64,000 nucleotides of DNA. Source: Roseomonas sp. AR75 (lineage in GTDB: Bacteria > Pseudomonadota > Alphaproteobacteria > Acetobacterales > Acetobacteraceae). Positions within the stretch are counted from its first letter, which is position 1, and every line of letters begins with the position of its first letter. Shown here piece after piece: positions 50,324 through 58,871 of the stretch. The notes beneath the pieces are model-generated. The model did not search any database and had not been told where the DNA came from. It worked only from the letters and a program-made list of their open reading frames with translations. The DNA lies in assembly GCF_005222815.1 (NCBI RefSeq), contig NZ_STGB01000006.1:248001-312000 (forward strand), given 5' to 3'. Position numbers and translations under genes: made by a program.

Positions 50324-51094
50324 ATGCTGCGCCCGACCATGGCCGCACCGCGACCCACAGCCGCTGCGCCGTCCGGCCCGGAGACGCAGGCGACGGCCGC
50401 TTTCCGGCGGCTGCGCGCGGAGATCCTGCAGGGACGGCTCGCACCCGGCGCCCGGCTCAAGGTTCTTGACCTCGCCGCGCGTTATGCGATCGGCCCGGCG
50501 CCGCTGCGCGAGGCACTGTCGCAACTCGCCGCCGAAGGCTTGGCGCGGCGGATCGAGCAGCGCGGCTTCCGCGTGGCCGATGCCGATCCGGCCGACTTCA
50601 CCGGGCTGATCCGCACCCGTTGCCTGGTGGAGCCGCTCGCCCTGCGTGAAGCGGTGCAGTGCGGCGATGCCGCGTGGGAGGATGGCATTGCCGGCGCTGA
50701 GCGACGCCTGGCCCGCCTGCCACGCTCGCTCGAACGGCTGCGCTACGTTCCCAACCCGGCCTGGGAAGCGGCGCATCTCGCCTTCCACCGCGCCCTGATC
50801 GCCGCCTGCGGCGCGCCGCCGCTCATCGCCTTCTGCGAACGCCTGCGGGAGGAAGCCGACCGTTATCGCGCCCTGGCCGGCCCGCTCGGCTACCCATCCC
50901 GCGACGTGGCCGCGGAGCATGCAGCGATCGCGGCCGCTGCGCTGGACCGCGACGCGCCGCGCGCGGCAGAGCTTCTCACGCAGCATCTTGCCACCACCGG
51001 GGATTTCGTTCGCCAAGCGCTGGACGGCGTCGCGGCAACCCTGGGCCACGGCCGGCGCCGCATGACCCACGCCGACCACGACGCCGACCGATAG
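50324..51094 (+). CDS. GntR family transcriptional regulator, FCD (FadR) subgroup
   Basis: A 256-residue regulator. The winged HTH at about 25-90 has FRRLRAEILQGRLAPGARL and APLREALSQLAAEGLARR; the FCD domain at about 95-230 has LIRTRCLVEPLALREAV, AHLAFHRALIAACG and the metal-site His pair around AAEHAAI. These regulators respond to small carboxylates. It is followed after 20 bp by a MetE-like gene and then an FMN reductase and may control both these and the neighbouring aromatic-type genes. ATG 50324 is used; an in-frame ATG at 50339 is possible. Confidence 0.9.
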   Translation: MLRPTMAAPRPTAAAPSGPETQATAAFRRLRAEILQGRLAPGARLKVLDLAARYAIGPAPLREALSQLAAEGLARRIEQRGFRVADADPADFTGLIRTRCLVEPLALREAVQCGDAAWEDGIAGAERRLARLPRSLERLRYVPNPAWEAAHLAFHRALIAACGAPPLIAFCERLREEADRYRALAGPLGYPSRDVAAEHAAIAAAALDRDAPRAAELLTQHLATTGDFVRQALDGVAATLGHGRRRMTHADHDADR

Positions 51095-51114
51095 GGAAGC
51101 AGGGAAGGGAACGC

Positions 51115-52155
51115 ATGCCCGCCAACGAGAGCCTGTTGCCGACGACGGTCGTCGGCAGCTACCCGCAGCCGGACTGGCTGGTGGACCGCGCCGTGCTCGC
51201 AAAGAACCTGGTGCCGCGCGTGCGCATGAAGCAGATCTGGCGCGTCGCGGAGGATGCGCTGGAGCAGGCGCAGGACGACGCGACTCTCGTCGCCATCCGC
51301 GACATGGAGCGGGCCGGCATCGACATCATCACCGATGGCGAGATCCGCCGCGAAAGCTATTCGAACCGCTTCGCGTTGGCGCTGGACGGGGTCGACGTCG
51401 ACACGCCGGCCGAGGTGGTCGGGCGCACCGGCAAGGTCACGCTGGTGCCGCGCGTGGTGGGAAAGCTTCGCCGGCGCGAGCCGGTCGAGGTGCGCGACAT
51501 GCGGTTCCTGCGCGCGAACACCGACCGGAAGGCCAAGATCACGCTGCCCGGCCCCTTCACGTTGTCGATGCAGGCGCATGACGAGCATTATGGCGACGAG
51601 GAAGCGCTCGCCATGGCCTATGCCGAGGTGGTCGCGGAAGAGGCGCGCGCGCTGAAGGAAGCCGGCGCCGACGTCATCCAGCTCGACGAGCCGTGGCTGC
51701 AGGCGCGGCCGGAACAGGCGAAGCGCTACGGCGTCAAGGCGATCAACCGCGCGCTGCAAGGCGTGCCCGGGCCGACGGTGGTGCATCTCTGCTTCGGTTA
51801 TGCAGCGATCGTGACGGAGAAGCCCTCCGGCTATTCCTTCCTGCCGCAGCTTTCCGATTCCGTCGCCGACCAGATCTCGATCGAGGCGGCGCAGCCGAAG
51901 CTCGACCTCGGGATCCTGAGTGACCTGTCGAACAAGACGGTGATGCTGGGCGTGCTCGACCTCGGCTCACCGGAGGTCGAAACCGCCGAGACGGTGGCGG
52001 CGCGCCTGCGAGCCGGGCTCAAGCATGTCGCGCCGGAGCGGCTGGTGGCTGCGCCCGATTGCGGCATGAAGTACATGCCGCGCGAGCGCGCCTTCGGGAA
52101 GCTGAAGGCGCTGGCCGAGGGCGCGGCCATCGTGCGGCGGGAGCTGGCGGGCTGA
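51115..52155 (+). CDS. MetE C-terminal-like methyltransferase (cobalamin-independent methionine synthase II family)
   Basis: A 346-residue enzyme with only the C-terminal catalytic barrel of MetE (full MetE is about 750 residues). Zinc ligands are present: His224 and Cys226 in VVHLCFGY, Glu257 in ISIEAAQ and Cys316 in APDCGMKYM; DEP at 191-193 belongs to the substrate site. VGSYPQPDWLV opens it. Stand-alone forms can methylate homocysteine from other donors or take methyl groups from unusual substrates. Its stop overlaps the FMN-reductase start (TGATG), so the two are coupled; this points to a catabolic use, not plain methionine synthesis. Confidence 0.88.
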   Translation: MPANESLLPTTVVGSYPQPDWLVDRAVLAKNLVPRVRMKQIWRVAEDALEQAQDDATLVAIRDMERAGIDIITDGEIRRESYSNRFALALDGVDVDTPAEVVGRTGKVTLVPRVVGKLRRREPVEVRDMRFLRANTDRKAKITLPGPFTLSMQAHDEHYGDEEALAMAYAEVVAEEARALKEAGADVIQLDEPWLQARPEQAKRYGVKAINRALQGVPGPTVVHLCFGYAAIVTEKPSGYSFLPQLSDSVADQISIEAAQPKLDLGILSDLSNKTVMLGVLDLGSPEVETAETVAARLRAGLKHVAPERLVAAPDCGMKYMPRERAFGKLKALAEGAAIVRRELAG

Positions 52156-52688
52156 TGCGGCTGCTCGGCCTCTGCGGCAGCACTCGCACCGGGTCCTGGA
52201 ATCGAGCGCTGCTGGATGCCGCGGCGGAACTCGCGCCGGCGGGCGTGACGATCGAGCCCTGGGATCTCCGGCGCCTGCCGATGTACGACGACGACATCCG
52301 CCTGGCCGGCTTTCCTGCGGAGGTCGTGGCGTTCCGCGAGGCGGTGCGCGCGGCGGACGGGCTGGTCTTCGCGACGCCGGAATACAACCGCTCCCTGCCG
52401 ACCATCCTGAAGAACGCGATCGACTGGGCTTCGCGTGCGCCGGACCAGCCCTTCAACGGGAAGAAGGCGGCGATCATGACGGCGTCGAACGGCGCGCTGG
52501 GCGGCGCGCTCGCCAACCATCATCTGCGGCAGGTGCTGGTCTATCTGAATGTCTTCGTGCTGCCCGGGCCGGAGGTGATGGTCGGGCTCTCGCCGACGAA
52601 GTTCAAGGACGGCCGCCTGGCCGACGAGCCGACGCGGGAGGCGGTGCGCCGGCACATGGCGGCCCTGGCATCCTTCGCCAGGGCATAG
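52155..52688 (+). CDS. NAD(P)H-dependent FMN reductase
   Basis: A 177-residue flavodoxin-like protein. GLCGSTRTGSWNRALL binds FMN phosphate and FATPEYNRSLPTILKNAIDW (the PEYN block) is the isoalloxazine contact. It reduces FMN, quinones or azo groups, or supplies reduced flavin to a monooxygenase. The ATG overlaps the stop of the MetE-like gene. It is convergent with the VOC gene. Confidence 0.92.
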   Translation: MRLLGLCGSTRTGSWNRALLDAAAELAPAGVTIEPWDLRRLPMYDDDIRLAGFPAEVVAFREAVRAADGLVFATPEYNRSLPTILKNAIDWASRAPDQPFNGKKAAIMTASNGALGGALANHHLRQVLVYLNVFVLPGPEVMVGLSPTKFKDGRLADEPTREAVRRHMAALASFARA

Positions 52689-52724
52689 GCGGCGTGCGGG
52701 AAGGGCGCTGCCCTCCCCGCCGTC

Positions 52725-53744
52725 TCACGAGGCCTTGGCGCGCGCTGCCAGATACTGTTCCAGGCTGATCCGGTTCGGCACCACCATGCCGGGCTTCGGC
52801 GTCACGCCGGCGAAGGGCGTCGCGTCGTCGTACCAGCATTGCGGCGCGGGATAGCCCCAATCCATCGTCGCCTTGCGCTTCGCCTCGTCCCAGCGCACCG
52901 GTTCCTGCTCCAGGTCCAGCATCTGCTTCGGCGATTCCGGGATGATCTCCACGCGGTGGCCGTCCGGGTCGCGGAAATAGGTGTACTGCACATGCCCCTG
53001 GTTGTGCCGCGCGGGGCCGCGTTCGACGAGCTGGCCGAAGCCGTGGATGCCGGCGGCGTCGCAGGCCTTCATCATGTCCTGCACGCTCGGCGTGCCATAG
53101 GCGAAGTGGTGCAGGCGCGGGCCGGGCCCCGGCATGAACACGATGTCCCAGGGGATGTCCTTGCGGTGCATGAACACGCCGGTCAGCGTGTCCTCCGGCC
53201 CGGCCACCACATAGTCCGACGTGCGGAAGCCGAGGCTGGTCCAGAAGGCGCAGGCGCCGGGGATGTCGGCGCTGTGCACCTGCAGGTGGTCGAAGCGCAG
53301 CGCGGCGGCGCCAGGGAAGTGGTCGGTCTCGATGGTCCGGCGCGGCATCAGCGTCATGCGCGCGCAGAACTCCACGGGCATGTCGTAGGGATCGCGCACC
53401 GCCAGCGTCCTGCCCTGGTGCGGGCGATCCACCCAGGCGGCGTGCAGCCCTTGTGCCTGAAAATGCTCGTGCGCCTTGTCGAGTTCGAGCTCGGTCAGCA
53501 CGCGGAAGCCGATACGCTCGCAGCGCGGCTCCTCCGTCGTCTCGCGCAGGATCAGGCTGTGATGGCCCACCTCCTCGATGCCGCGGAGCCAGGCGACGTT
53601 CCCCTCGCGCGCGCTGACCACCAGGCCGAGCACGCGGGTGTAGAAGCGCAGGCTGCGCTCCATGTCGTTCACCGTCATCGCCGCGTAGCTGACGCGGGTG
53701 ATGTTGAAGGGCGGGTAGAAGACCGGGGGCGGGATCGTGGCCAT
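52725..53744 (-). CDS. VOC family protein, extradiol-dioxygenase-like
   Basis: A 339-residue two-module vicinal-oxygen-chelate protein similar to catechol 2,3- and dihydroxybiphenyl dioxygenases. The metal ligands of the C-terminal module are His153 in LRFDHLQVHS, His213 in RLHHFAYG and Glu266 in GHRVEIIPE. Longer than simple VOC enzymes; the last 60 residues are an extra tail (WDEAKRKATMDWGYPAPQCW). It probably opens a catechol-like ring with Fe(II). It is followed after 26 bp in its own direction by no close gene; upstream lies the FMN reductase on the other strand. A CMD-like gene lies 26 bp before its start. Confidence 0.85.
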   Translation of the reverse strand: MATIPPPVFYPPFNITRVSYAAMTVNDMERSLRFYTRVLGLVVSAREGNVAWLRGIEEVGHHSLILRETTEEPRCERIGFRVLTELELDKAHEHFQAQGLHAAWVDRPHQGRTLAVRDPYDMPVEFCARMTLMPRRTIETDHFPGAAALRFDHLQVHSADIPGACAFWTSLGFRTSDYVVAGPEDTLTGVFMHRKDIPWDIVFMPGPGPRLHHFAYGTPSVQDMMKACDAAGIHGFGQLVERGPARHNQGHVQYTYFRDPDGHRVEIIPESPKQMLDLEQEPVRWDEAKRKATMDWGYPAPQCWYDDATPFAGVTPKPGMVVPNRISLEQYLAARAKAS

Positions 53745-53770
53745 GATGGGATCTCCGAAGCGGGCGCGCG

Positions 53771-54331
53771 TCAGGCGCGCTTGAACCAGGGCTCGAGCGC
53801 GACGCGCAGCGGGCCGTTGATGCGTGCAACCGCGTTGTACCAGGCCACCGCCATCACCAGGTCCATCGCCTCGCGCAGCGGGAAGGCGGCGGTCAGCGCG
53901 TTCCAGGTGGCGTCGGTGACCTCGACATGCTTCGTCGCCTCGATCGCATAGGCGAGCACGGCGCGTTCCTTCGCATCGAACAGCGGCGAGGCGAGCAGGT
54001 CCTCAGGCTCCGTGCAGGCTTCCATCGCCTCGAGCTGCTCGCGCGGCGCGCCGCCCTTCAGCGCGGCGTTCCAATGCTTGTTGAATTCGTAGGTGGAGTT
54101 CGCCGCGCGCGCCGTCATGCACACGCCAAGCTCGCGGTAGCGTGCCGGCATCACCGCACCGCGCCGCATCTCCCCGGTGAAGTCCAGCAGCGGCGCCAGC
54201 AGGTTCGGCATGTTGCACAGCGCGAGGAAGACATGCGGCGCCGGGTCGCCGCGCTCCTTCAGCATGCGGTCGTAGACGGGCCGGAGTTCCTCCGGGAAGT
54301 CCTCGCGGCCGGGGAGAGGCACACGCGCCAT
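53771..54331 (-). CDS. Carboxymuconolactone decarboxylase/AhpD family protein
   Basis: A 186-residue helical protein. REDFPEELRPVYDRMLKERG, YRELGVCMTARAANSTYEFN and KHWNAALKGGAPREQLEAM match CMD-fold proteins. The AhpD-type CxxC pair is missing; only one Cys is present, so it is not a peroxidase partner. A lactone decarboxylase or lyase-like role in aromatic degradation is likely from context. It lies between the orphan Bug receptor and the VOC gene on the same strand, so the three likely form one operon. Confidence 0.85.
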   Translation of the reverse strand: MARVPLPGREDFPEELRPVYDRMLKERGDPAPHVFLALCNMPNLLAPLLDFTGEMRRGAVMPARYRELGVCMTARAANSTYEFNKHWNAALKGGAPREQLEAMEACTEPEDLLASPLFDAKERAVLAYAIEATKHVEVTDATWNALTAAFPLREAMDLVMAVAWYNAVARINGPLRVALEPWFKRA

Positions 54332-54380
54332 GCAGTACGGCTCCGATCTGGGCGGGCGCCGGCCTGGCGCCCGCAATGCC

Positions 54381-55361
54381 TCAGGCGGCGATGTTGCGGT
54401 CGCGCACGAGCTTGCCCCAGAGCTGCCATTCGCGTTCCACCTTGGCGCGGAAATCCGCCTGGCTGAGCGAAGGCGCGAGCATCGAGGCCTCGAAGACGCG
54501 GCGCTGATTGGCGGGCTCCGCCATGATCTCGGAACAGGTGGCGTGCAGCTTCGCGACGATCTCCGGATCGGTGCCGGCGGGGGCGAAGAGGCCGAGCCAG
54601 AAGTCCGAATTGACCGCCGGCGCCACGGTCTCCGACACCAGCGGCACATCCGGGAAGATCGGCGACCGGCGCTCGCCCACCTGCGCCAGAGCGCGGCCAT
54701 AGCCGTTGCGCACCAGGGGTGCACCATTCAGCACGTCGAACAGCGCGACATGCACCTGGCCCTGCATCACGCCCTGCGCCAGCAAGGCGCCGCCGTTGAA
54801 GGGCACATGCACCATCTCGGTGCCCGTCTCCGCCATGAACAGCTCCATGGAGACATGGCTGAAGGCGCCGATGCCGTGGCTGCCCAGGTTGAACTTGCCG
54901 GGATTGGCGCGCAGCTCCGCGACCAGTTCCTGGATGGTGTTGGCCTTGATCTCGCGTCCGACGACGATGATGGAGGGACCGGCCAGCGTTTGCACGATCG
55001 GCACCAGGTCGCGCGGCGTCTCGTAGGGGACGGGCCGGCGAAGATGCGGGCCAACCACCATCGGGCTGCTCGAGGCGAAGAGCAGCGTGTGGCCGTCCGG
55101 CGCGGCGCGGATGACGTACTGGGTGCCGACGATGCCGCCGGCGCCGGGGCGCAGTTCCACCGCAAAGGGGCGACCGAGCCGGCGTTGCAGCGGCTCCGCC
55201 AGCACGCGCGCGAAGATGTCGGGGCTGCCGCCGGGTCCCGTCGGGGCGATGATCGTCACCGCCCGGTTCGGATAGCTGCCCTGGGCGCGCAGGAGAGAGG
55301 GCATGCCGAGGGTCATCAGCCCTGCCCCGGTCAGCAGCGCGCCGCGTCTGGTGATGGTCAT
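54381..55361 (-). CDS. Bug/TctC family substrate-binding protein
   Basis: A 326-residue periplasmic receptor with signal peptide (MTITRRGALLTGAGLMTLG) and the TctC opening YPNRAVTIIAPTGPGGSPD. Later blocks are RPGAGGIVGTQYVIRAAPDG, FNLGSHGIGAFSHVS and VPFNGGALLAQGVMQG. It begins the minus-strand group Bug-CMD-VOC and likely binds the aromatic or dicarboxylic substrate of that group. GGGAGGAA precedes ATG 55361. No tctBA genes follow. Confidence 0.92.
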   Translation of the reverse strand: MTITRRGALLTGAGLMTLGMPSLLRAQGSYPNRAVTIIAPTGPGGSPDIFARVLAEPLQRRLGRPFAVELRPGAGGIVGTQYVIRAAPDGHTLLFASSSPMVVGPHLRRPVPYETPRDLVPIVQTLAGPSIIVVGREIKANTIQELVAELRANPGKFNLGSHGIGAFSHVSMELFMAETGTEMVHVPFNGGALLAQGVMQGQVHVALFDVLNGAPLVRNGYGRALAQVGERRSPIFPDVPLVSETVAPAVNSDFWLGLFAPAGTDPEIVAKLHATCSEIMAEPANQRRVFEASMLAPSLSQADFRAKVEREWQLWGKLVRDRNIAA

Positions 55362-55487
55362 CTCGTTCCTCCCGCGATGGTGCGCCGCGGTCGCCGCCTG
55401 CGCGGCGATCCGGGCATCCCACTTGCTTCTGTCGAGCCTTGTTCCCGCGCGCCGGCCCGCAGCCGGGCGGTACGCGCGGAGCAGTTG

Positions 55488-55530
55488 AGAATCGATATTC
55501 CGGCGAGGCAAGGCGGATTATCGAGATTCT
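55488..55530. promoter_or_regulatory. AT-rich imperfect inverted repeat in the Bug-bicupin divergent region
   Basis: AGAATCGATA at 55488-55497 pairs with TATCGAGATTCT at 55519-55530 apart from a 2-nt bulge. It is the most AT-rich part of the 288-bp region between divergent genes and may be the shared operator/promoter of the aromatic-type genes. Confidence 0.35.
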
Positions 55531-55649
55531 GTCGGGAGGGCCGCGGGCCGGGATGCCGCGGCATTTCCGGACCGTGGCTGGCTCGGCTAGCCTGTGCCGG
55601 AAACCGCCCACCGGCGCGCTGCACGGCCGCGCACGAAGGAAACAAGCCG

Positions 55650-56717
55650 ATGAACGATGGACCCGTCCCCGGCTCCAACGAGGCCCGCAGCCTGCTCCAG
55701 GCGCTCTATGCGGAGATGGCGCCGCAGCATCTCTATCCGCTGTGGGAGGTGCTGAGCGCGCTGGTCACGCCCACGCCCAGCTCGCCCGTCCAGCCGCATC
55801 TCTGGCGCTACGATCCCGCGCGCACGCATCTGCTGCGCGCCGGCGACCTGATCACGGCGGAGCAGGCCGAGCGCCGCGTGCTGATCCTGGAGAATCCGGG
55901 CCTGCCCGGCAGTTCCGCCGTCACCACCAGCCTTTATGCGGGGTTACAGCTGATCCTGCCGGGCGAGGTCGCGCCCTGCCATCGCCATACCCAGTGCGCG
56001 CTGCGCTTCGTGATGGAAGGCGACGGCGCCTTCACCGCGCTGGACGGCGAGAAGGCGATCATGCGGCCGTTCGACCTGGTGCTGACGCCGAACTGGCAGT
56101 GGCACGACCACGGCAATGCCAGCGGCAGGCCGATGATCTGGCTGGACGGGCTCGACATTCCCACCGTGCGGCACTTCGCCGCCTCCTTCGCCGAGCGCCT
56201 GCCGGATGGCGCCATGGCGCATGCGGAGACGGCGCCGCCCGGCGACACGCTGGCGCGCTACGGACGGAACCTTCGGCCTTTCGGCGGGACCGCCTCGGCC
56301 CGACGCCCGGCCGGGCAGCCGCTGTTCCACTATCCCTATGCCGAATGGCGCGAGAGCCTGGCGGCGATGGCGCGCGCGGGCGATCCCGATCCGCATCTTG
56401 GCCATGCCCTGGAATTCGTGAACCCGGCGGATGGCGGGCCGGTGATGCCGACCATTGCCGCGCATGTCCGCCTGCTGCCCAAGGGCTTCGCGACGCGGCC
56501 ACGCCGCGCCACGGATGCGACGGTCTTCGTGGTGGTCGAAGGCGCGGGACGCGCGCAGGTCGGCGAGCAGGATCTCGCCCTGGCGCCGCGCGACCTGCTG
56601 GTGGTGCCGGCCTGGGCCAGCCTGCGTCTGGCGGCGGACAGCGATCTGGTGCTGTTCGGCTATTCCGATGCCGCCGCGCAGCAGAAGCTGGGCCTGTGGC
56701 GGGAGGCACGGCTGTAG
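55650..56717 (+). CDS. Gentisate 1,2-dioxygenase-like bicupin
   Basis: A 355-residue double-cupin Fe(II) dioxygenase. The N-terminal cupin has His111 and His113 in CHRHTQCALRFVMEG and His152 in WQWHDHGN; the 41-residue spacing is that of gentisate dioxygenases. The start LYAEMAPQHLYPLWEVL and WLDGLDIPTVRHF are also typical. It would open the ring of gentisate (or salicylate-like acids) to maleylpyruvate. No maleylpyruvate isomerase gene is seen nearby. It diverges from the Bug-CMD-VOC group and is convergent with the EF-hand gene (10 bp). Confidence 0.9.
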   Translation: MNDGPVPGSNEARSLLQALYAEMAPQHLYPLWEVLSALVTPTPSSPVQPHLWRYDPARTHLLRAGDLITAEQAERRVLILENPGLPGSSAVTTSLYAGLQLILPGEVAPCHRHTQCALRFVMEGDGAFTALDGEKAIMRPFDLVLTPNWQWHDHGNASGRPMIWLDGLDIPTVRHFAASFAERLPDGAMAHAETAPPGDTLARYGRNLRPFGGTASARRPAGQPLFHYPYAEWRESLAAMARAGDPDPHLGHALEFVNPADGGPVMPTIAAHVRLLPKGFATRPRRATDATVFVVVEGAGRAQVGEQDLALAPRDLLVVPAWASLRLAADSDLVLFGYSDAAAQQKLGLWREARL

Positions 56718-56727
56718 CCGCGCGTCC

Positions 56728-57567
56728 CTACCGGTCCATCAGCCCGTCGATCAGGTTGCGCAACACGGCGACGCCATCCGCCAGCCCGTCGAGTTGCGCC
56801 GGCCGGCCGGCAGCGTTGCCGGGCGCCGCGGCGAAGCCGCCGGCGCGGTCCTGCGTGAGTTCCGCCGCCGAAAGCCGCCCGTCGCCGTCGTAATCCAGGC
56901 TCTCCACCAGCAGCCGCGCCGCCAGGATGCCGCCCAGCGCGCCGGCGGCGACGGATCCGGCGACGCTTTCCTGCGTGCCGCCATCCTGCACCGCCGCGAG
57001 CCAGGCGGCGCCGCGCAGCAGCCGGGCGATCTCCGCCGGCGAGAGCTTGCCGTCGCCGCTGACATCGCCCTGGCGCAGCACCGCTTCCGCGCAGGCGCCG
57101 GGCGCCCCGCCCGTGCAGGACGCCTCGATCTGCTCCAGCGCGGCGAGGAAGGCGATGCCTTCCCCATGCAGCGCGGTGACGCTGGCGGGTGGCGTGGGGC
57201 AGCGGCGCCAGGCGATGACAGGCGCGTCGCCGGGCAGTCGGTCGTCGCGCGTCTTCGCCTCGGGCTCGATCGTCTCCAGGCCCTCCGGCCGCGCGCGGAA
57301 CATCAGTCGCGGCGCTTCCGGCCCGTTTCCGATGCCGAGCGTGTAGGTGCCTGCCGGCCGTGTCTCGACAAAGCGAAACAGCCGGCCCGGCGCCTCCGCT
57401 TCGAGCAGCGCCGCGCTGCGGGCGGTCAGCGCCAGCATCGCATCGGGATCGGCGCAGTCGCCGCTGAACCAGGCGCCGCGAAGCGGCAGCGGCACCTCCT
57501 GCGCCGAGGCCGGGGCGGCCAGCAGCAGGGTGGCGAGAGCGGCCACCATGGCGCATGCGGTCTTCAT
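56728..57567 (-). CDS. Exported EF-hand protein
   Basis: A 279-residue secreted protein. Sec signal at 1-22 (LATLLLAAPASAQ). Residues 30-125 are a unique beta-like domain with two Cys (FSGDCADPDA, AWRRCPTPPA). Two canonical EF-hand loops follow: DVSGDGKLSPAE at 168-179 and DYDGDGRLSAAE at 225-236, each with acids at 1, 3 or 5 and Glu at 12. Between them lies a Gly/Ala-rich helix. Calcium binding is very likely. The ATG overlaps the stop of the four-repeat gene as ATGA, so the two proteins are made together and probably work together outside the cytoplasm. Confidence 0.82.
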   Translation of the reverse strand: MKTACAMVAALATLLLAAPASAQEVPLPLRGAWFSGDCADPDAMLALTARSAALLEAEAPGRLFRFVETRPAGTYTLGIGNGPEAPRLMFRARPEGLETIEPEAKTRDDRLPGDAPVIAWRRCPTPPASVTALHGEGIAFLAALEQIEASCTGGAPGACAEAVLRQGDVSGDGKLSPAEIARLLRGAAWLAAVQDGGTQESVAGSVAAGALGGILAARLLVESLDYDGDGRLSAAELTQDRAGGFAAAPGNAAGRPAQLDGLADGVAVLRNLIDGLMDR

Positions 57568-58778
57568 CGGATCTCGATCTCCTCGCCGGCGCAGAGATCC
57601 ACGCCGCGGCGCAGGACCTCGCGCCCGTCGCGGAACACGGCGACGAGGTCTGCGGCACAGGACTCCGCATCGGCCGGCTCGATCTCCAGGGTCATGCCGA
57701 TCGGCAGGATGTCGTCGCCGAGCCGGTCCTCGCCACGCGGACCGCCGGGCGGCCCCGCATGGACCGCGATGATCGGCAGCCCGCCGCCATTGCGCAGCCG
57801 CAGCGCGCCGGGCGCCTGCGCGGCCGGCTCGGGCAGGACGGGTTCCTCCTCGTCCAGCCGCTCGGCGACCACCCAGCCGGGCCGCAGCACGATGCGGGTC
57901 GTCGCGCAGATATCCAGGGCGCGCCGTTCCTCCGCGGCGCCCTCGGCGAAGACGATGCGCAGATCGGCGAGGCAGGCGCCTTCCATCTCCACCGTCGTGT
58001 CCTCGTCCACGGCGAGCATCGCGGCGTTCAGCCGGTCCGGCCCCCAGTCGGAGTCGGACGAGGGCGAGAGATAGACCTGCCGTACCGTCGCCAGGTGGCG
58101 GTTGGCGAGCACGATGCGCCGCATCGGCGCCCGGTCGCTGCCGGTGCGGTCGAAGGCGATCTCGCGCGCGCCGCAGAGGTCCACGCGCCCGCGGACTTCC
58201 CCGCGTCCGTCGTCATAGACGGCGCGCAGGTCGAAGACGCAGTCGCGCGTGCGCATGCGCAGCAGGAAGCGGCCGGCGGGGGGGATGGCGGCCTGGCCGA
58301 GGCGGTCGCGGCCCCAATCCGGCGGCCCGCCGGCCGAGACGTAGAGCTCCCGCAGCCGCACCTGGCTGCGATTCGCGACCACCACCTGCAGCGTCGGCAG
58401 CGACGGGTCGCCGAAGACCAGGCGCGGCGTGGCGCAGAGATCGACCCCGTGCCGCACCTCCTCGCTGCCATCGGCGAAGCGCGCGACGGCGTCGAACACG
58501 CAGGCCGGCACGCGGCCCAGGTTGATCCGGTGGGTGCTCGCGGGGCGCACCACCTCGGCGCCGAGCAGATCCGGGCTGCGCAGGCCGCTGTCCGGTGGCG
58601 ACAGGAAGAACTGCATCAGCACGAGGTCGGTCTCGTTCTGCAGCAGCACCGCGCGCTCGGCCGCAGGGGGAGAGGAGGGCGCGGGCGCCAAGGGCTGTGC
58701 CCGCACGGGCGCAACCAGCACGGCAAGCAGGGCCAGGGCGGCAAGCGCGCCGCGCGTCGGGGGGCCGAACGTCGTCAT
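57564..58778 (-). CDS. Secreted protein with four cysteine-paired tandem repeats
   Basis: A 404-residue exported protein that I cannot assign to a family. Sec signal LAALALLAVLVAPVRAQ. The mature chain is four units of about 85-90 residues. Each has an N-terminal strand (VVVANRSQVRLRELYVS, IVLANRHLATVRQVYLS), a WGRDRLG-like turn and a closing motif with two Cys: CVFDAVARFADGSEEVRHG then VDLCA; CVFDLRAVYDDGRGEV; CLADLRIVFAEG; CAADLVAVFRDGREV. That gives eight regularly placed cysteines, probably four disulfides. It is coupled to the EF-hand gene by ATGA. Start ATG 58778 (MTTFGPPTRG) gives the best signal peptide. Confidence 0.75.
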   Translation of the reverse strand: MTTFGPPTRGALAALALLAVLVAPVRAQPLAPAPSSPPAAERAVLLQNETDLVLMQFFLSPPDSGLRSPDLLGAEVVRPASTHRINLGRVPACVFDAVARFADGSEEVRHGVDLCATPRLVFGDPSLPTLQVVVANRSQVRLRELYVSAGGPPDWGRDRLGQAAIPPAGRFLLRMRTRDCVFDLRAVYDDGRGEVRGRVDLCGAREIAFDRTGSDRAPMRRIVLANRHLATVRQVYLSPSSDSDWGPDRLNAAMLAVDEDTTVEMEGACLADLRIVFAEGAAEERRALDICATTRIVLRPGWVVAERLDEEEPVLPEPAAQAPGALRLRNGGGLPIIAVHAGPPGGPRGEDRLGDDILPIGMTLEIEPADAESCAADLVAVFRDGREVLRRGVDLCAGEEIEIR

Positions 58779-58871
58779 CCCGCTCCTCCGGTCGCTCCGT
58801 GGCTGGGACGGCGACAATGCTTCGGCCGGCCTGCACCCGGCAAGCGGGGGCGGTCCGTGCTGCCGGAGGGT

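Noticed and set aside
52689-52724. Bidirectional terminator between the FMN reductase and VOC genes
   Set aside because: The possible stem has a bulge and no T-run; too weak to list as a feature.
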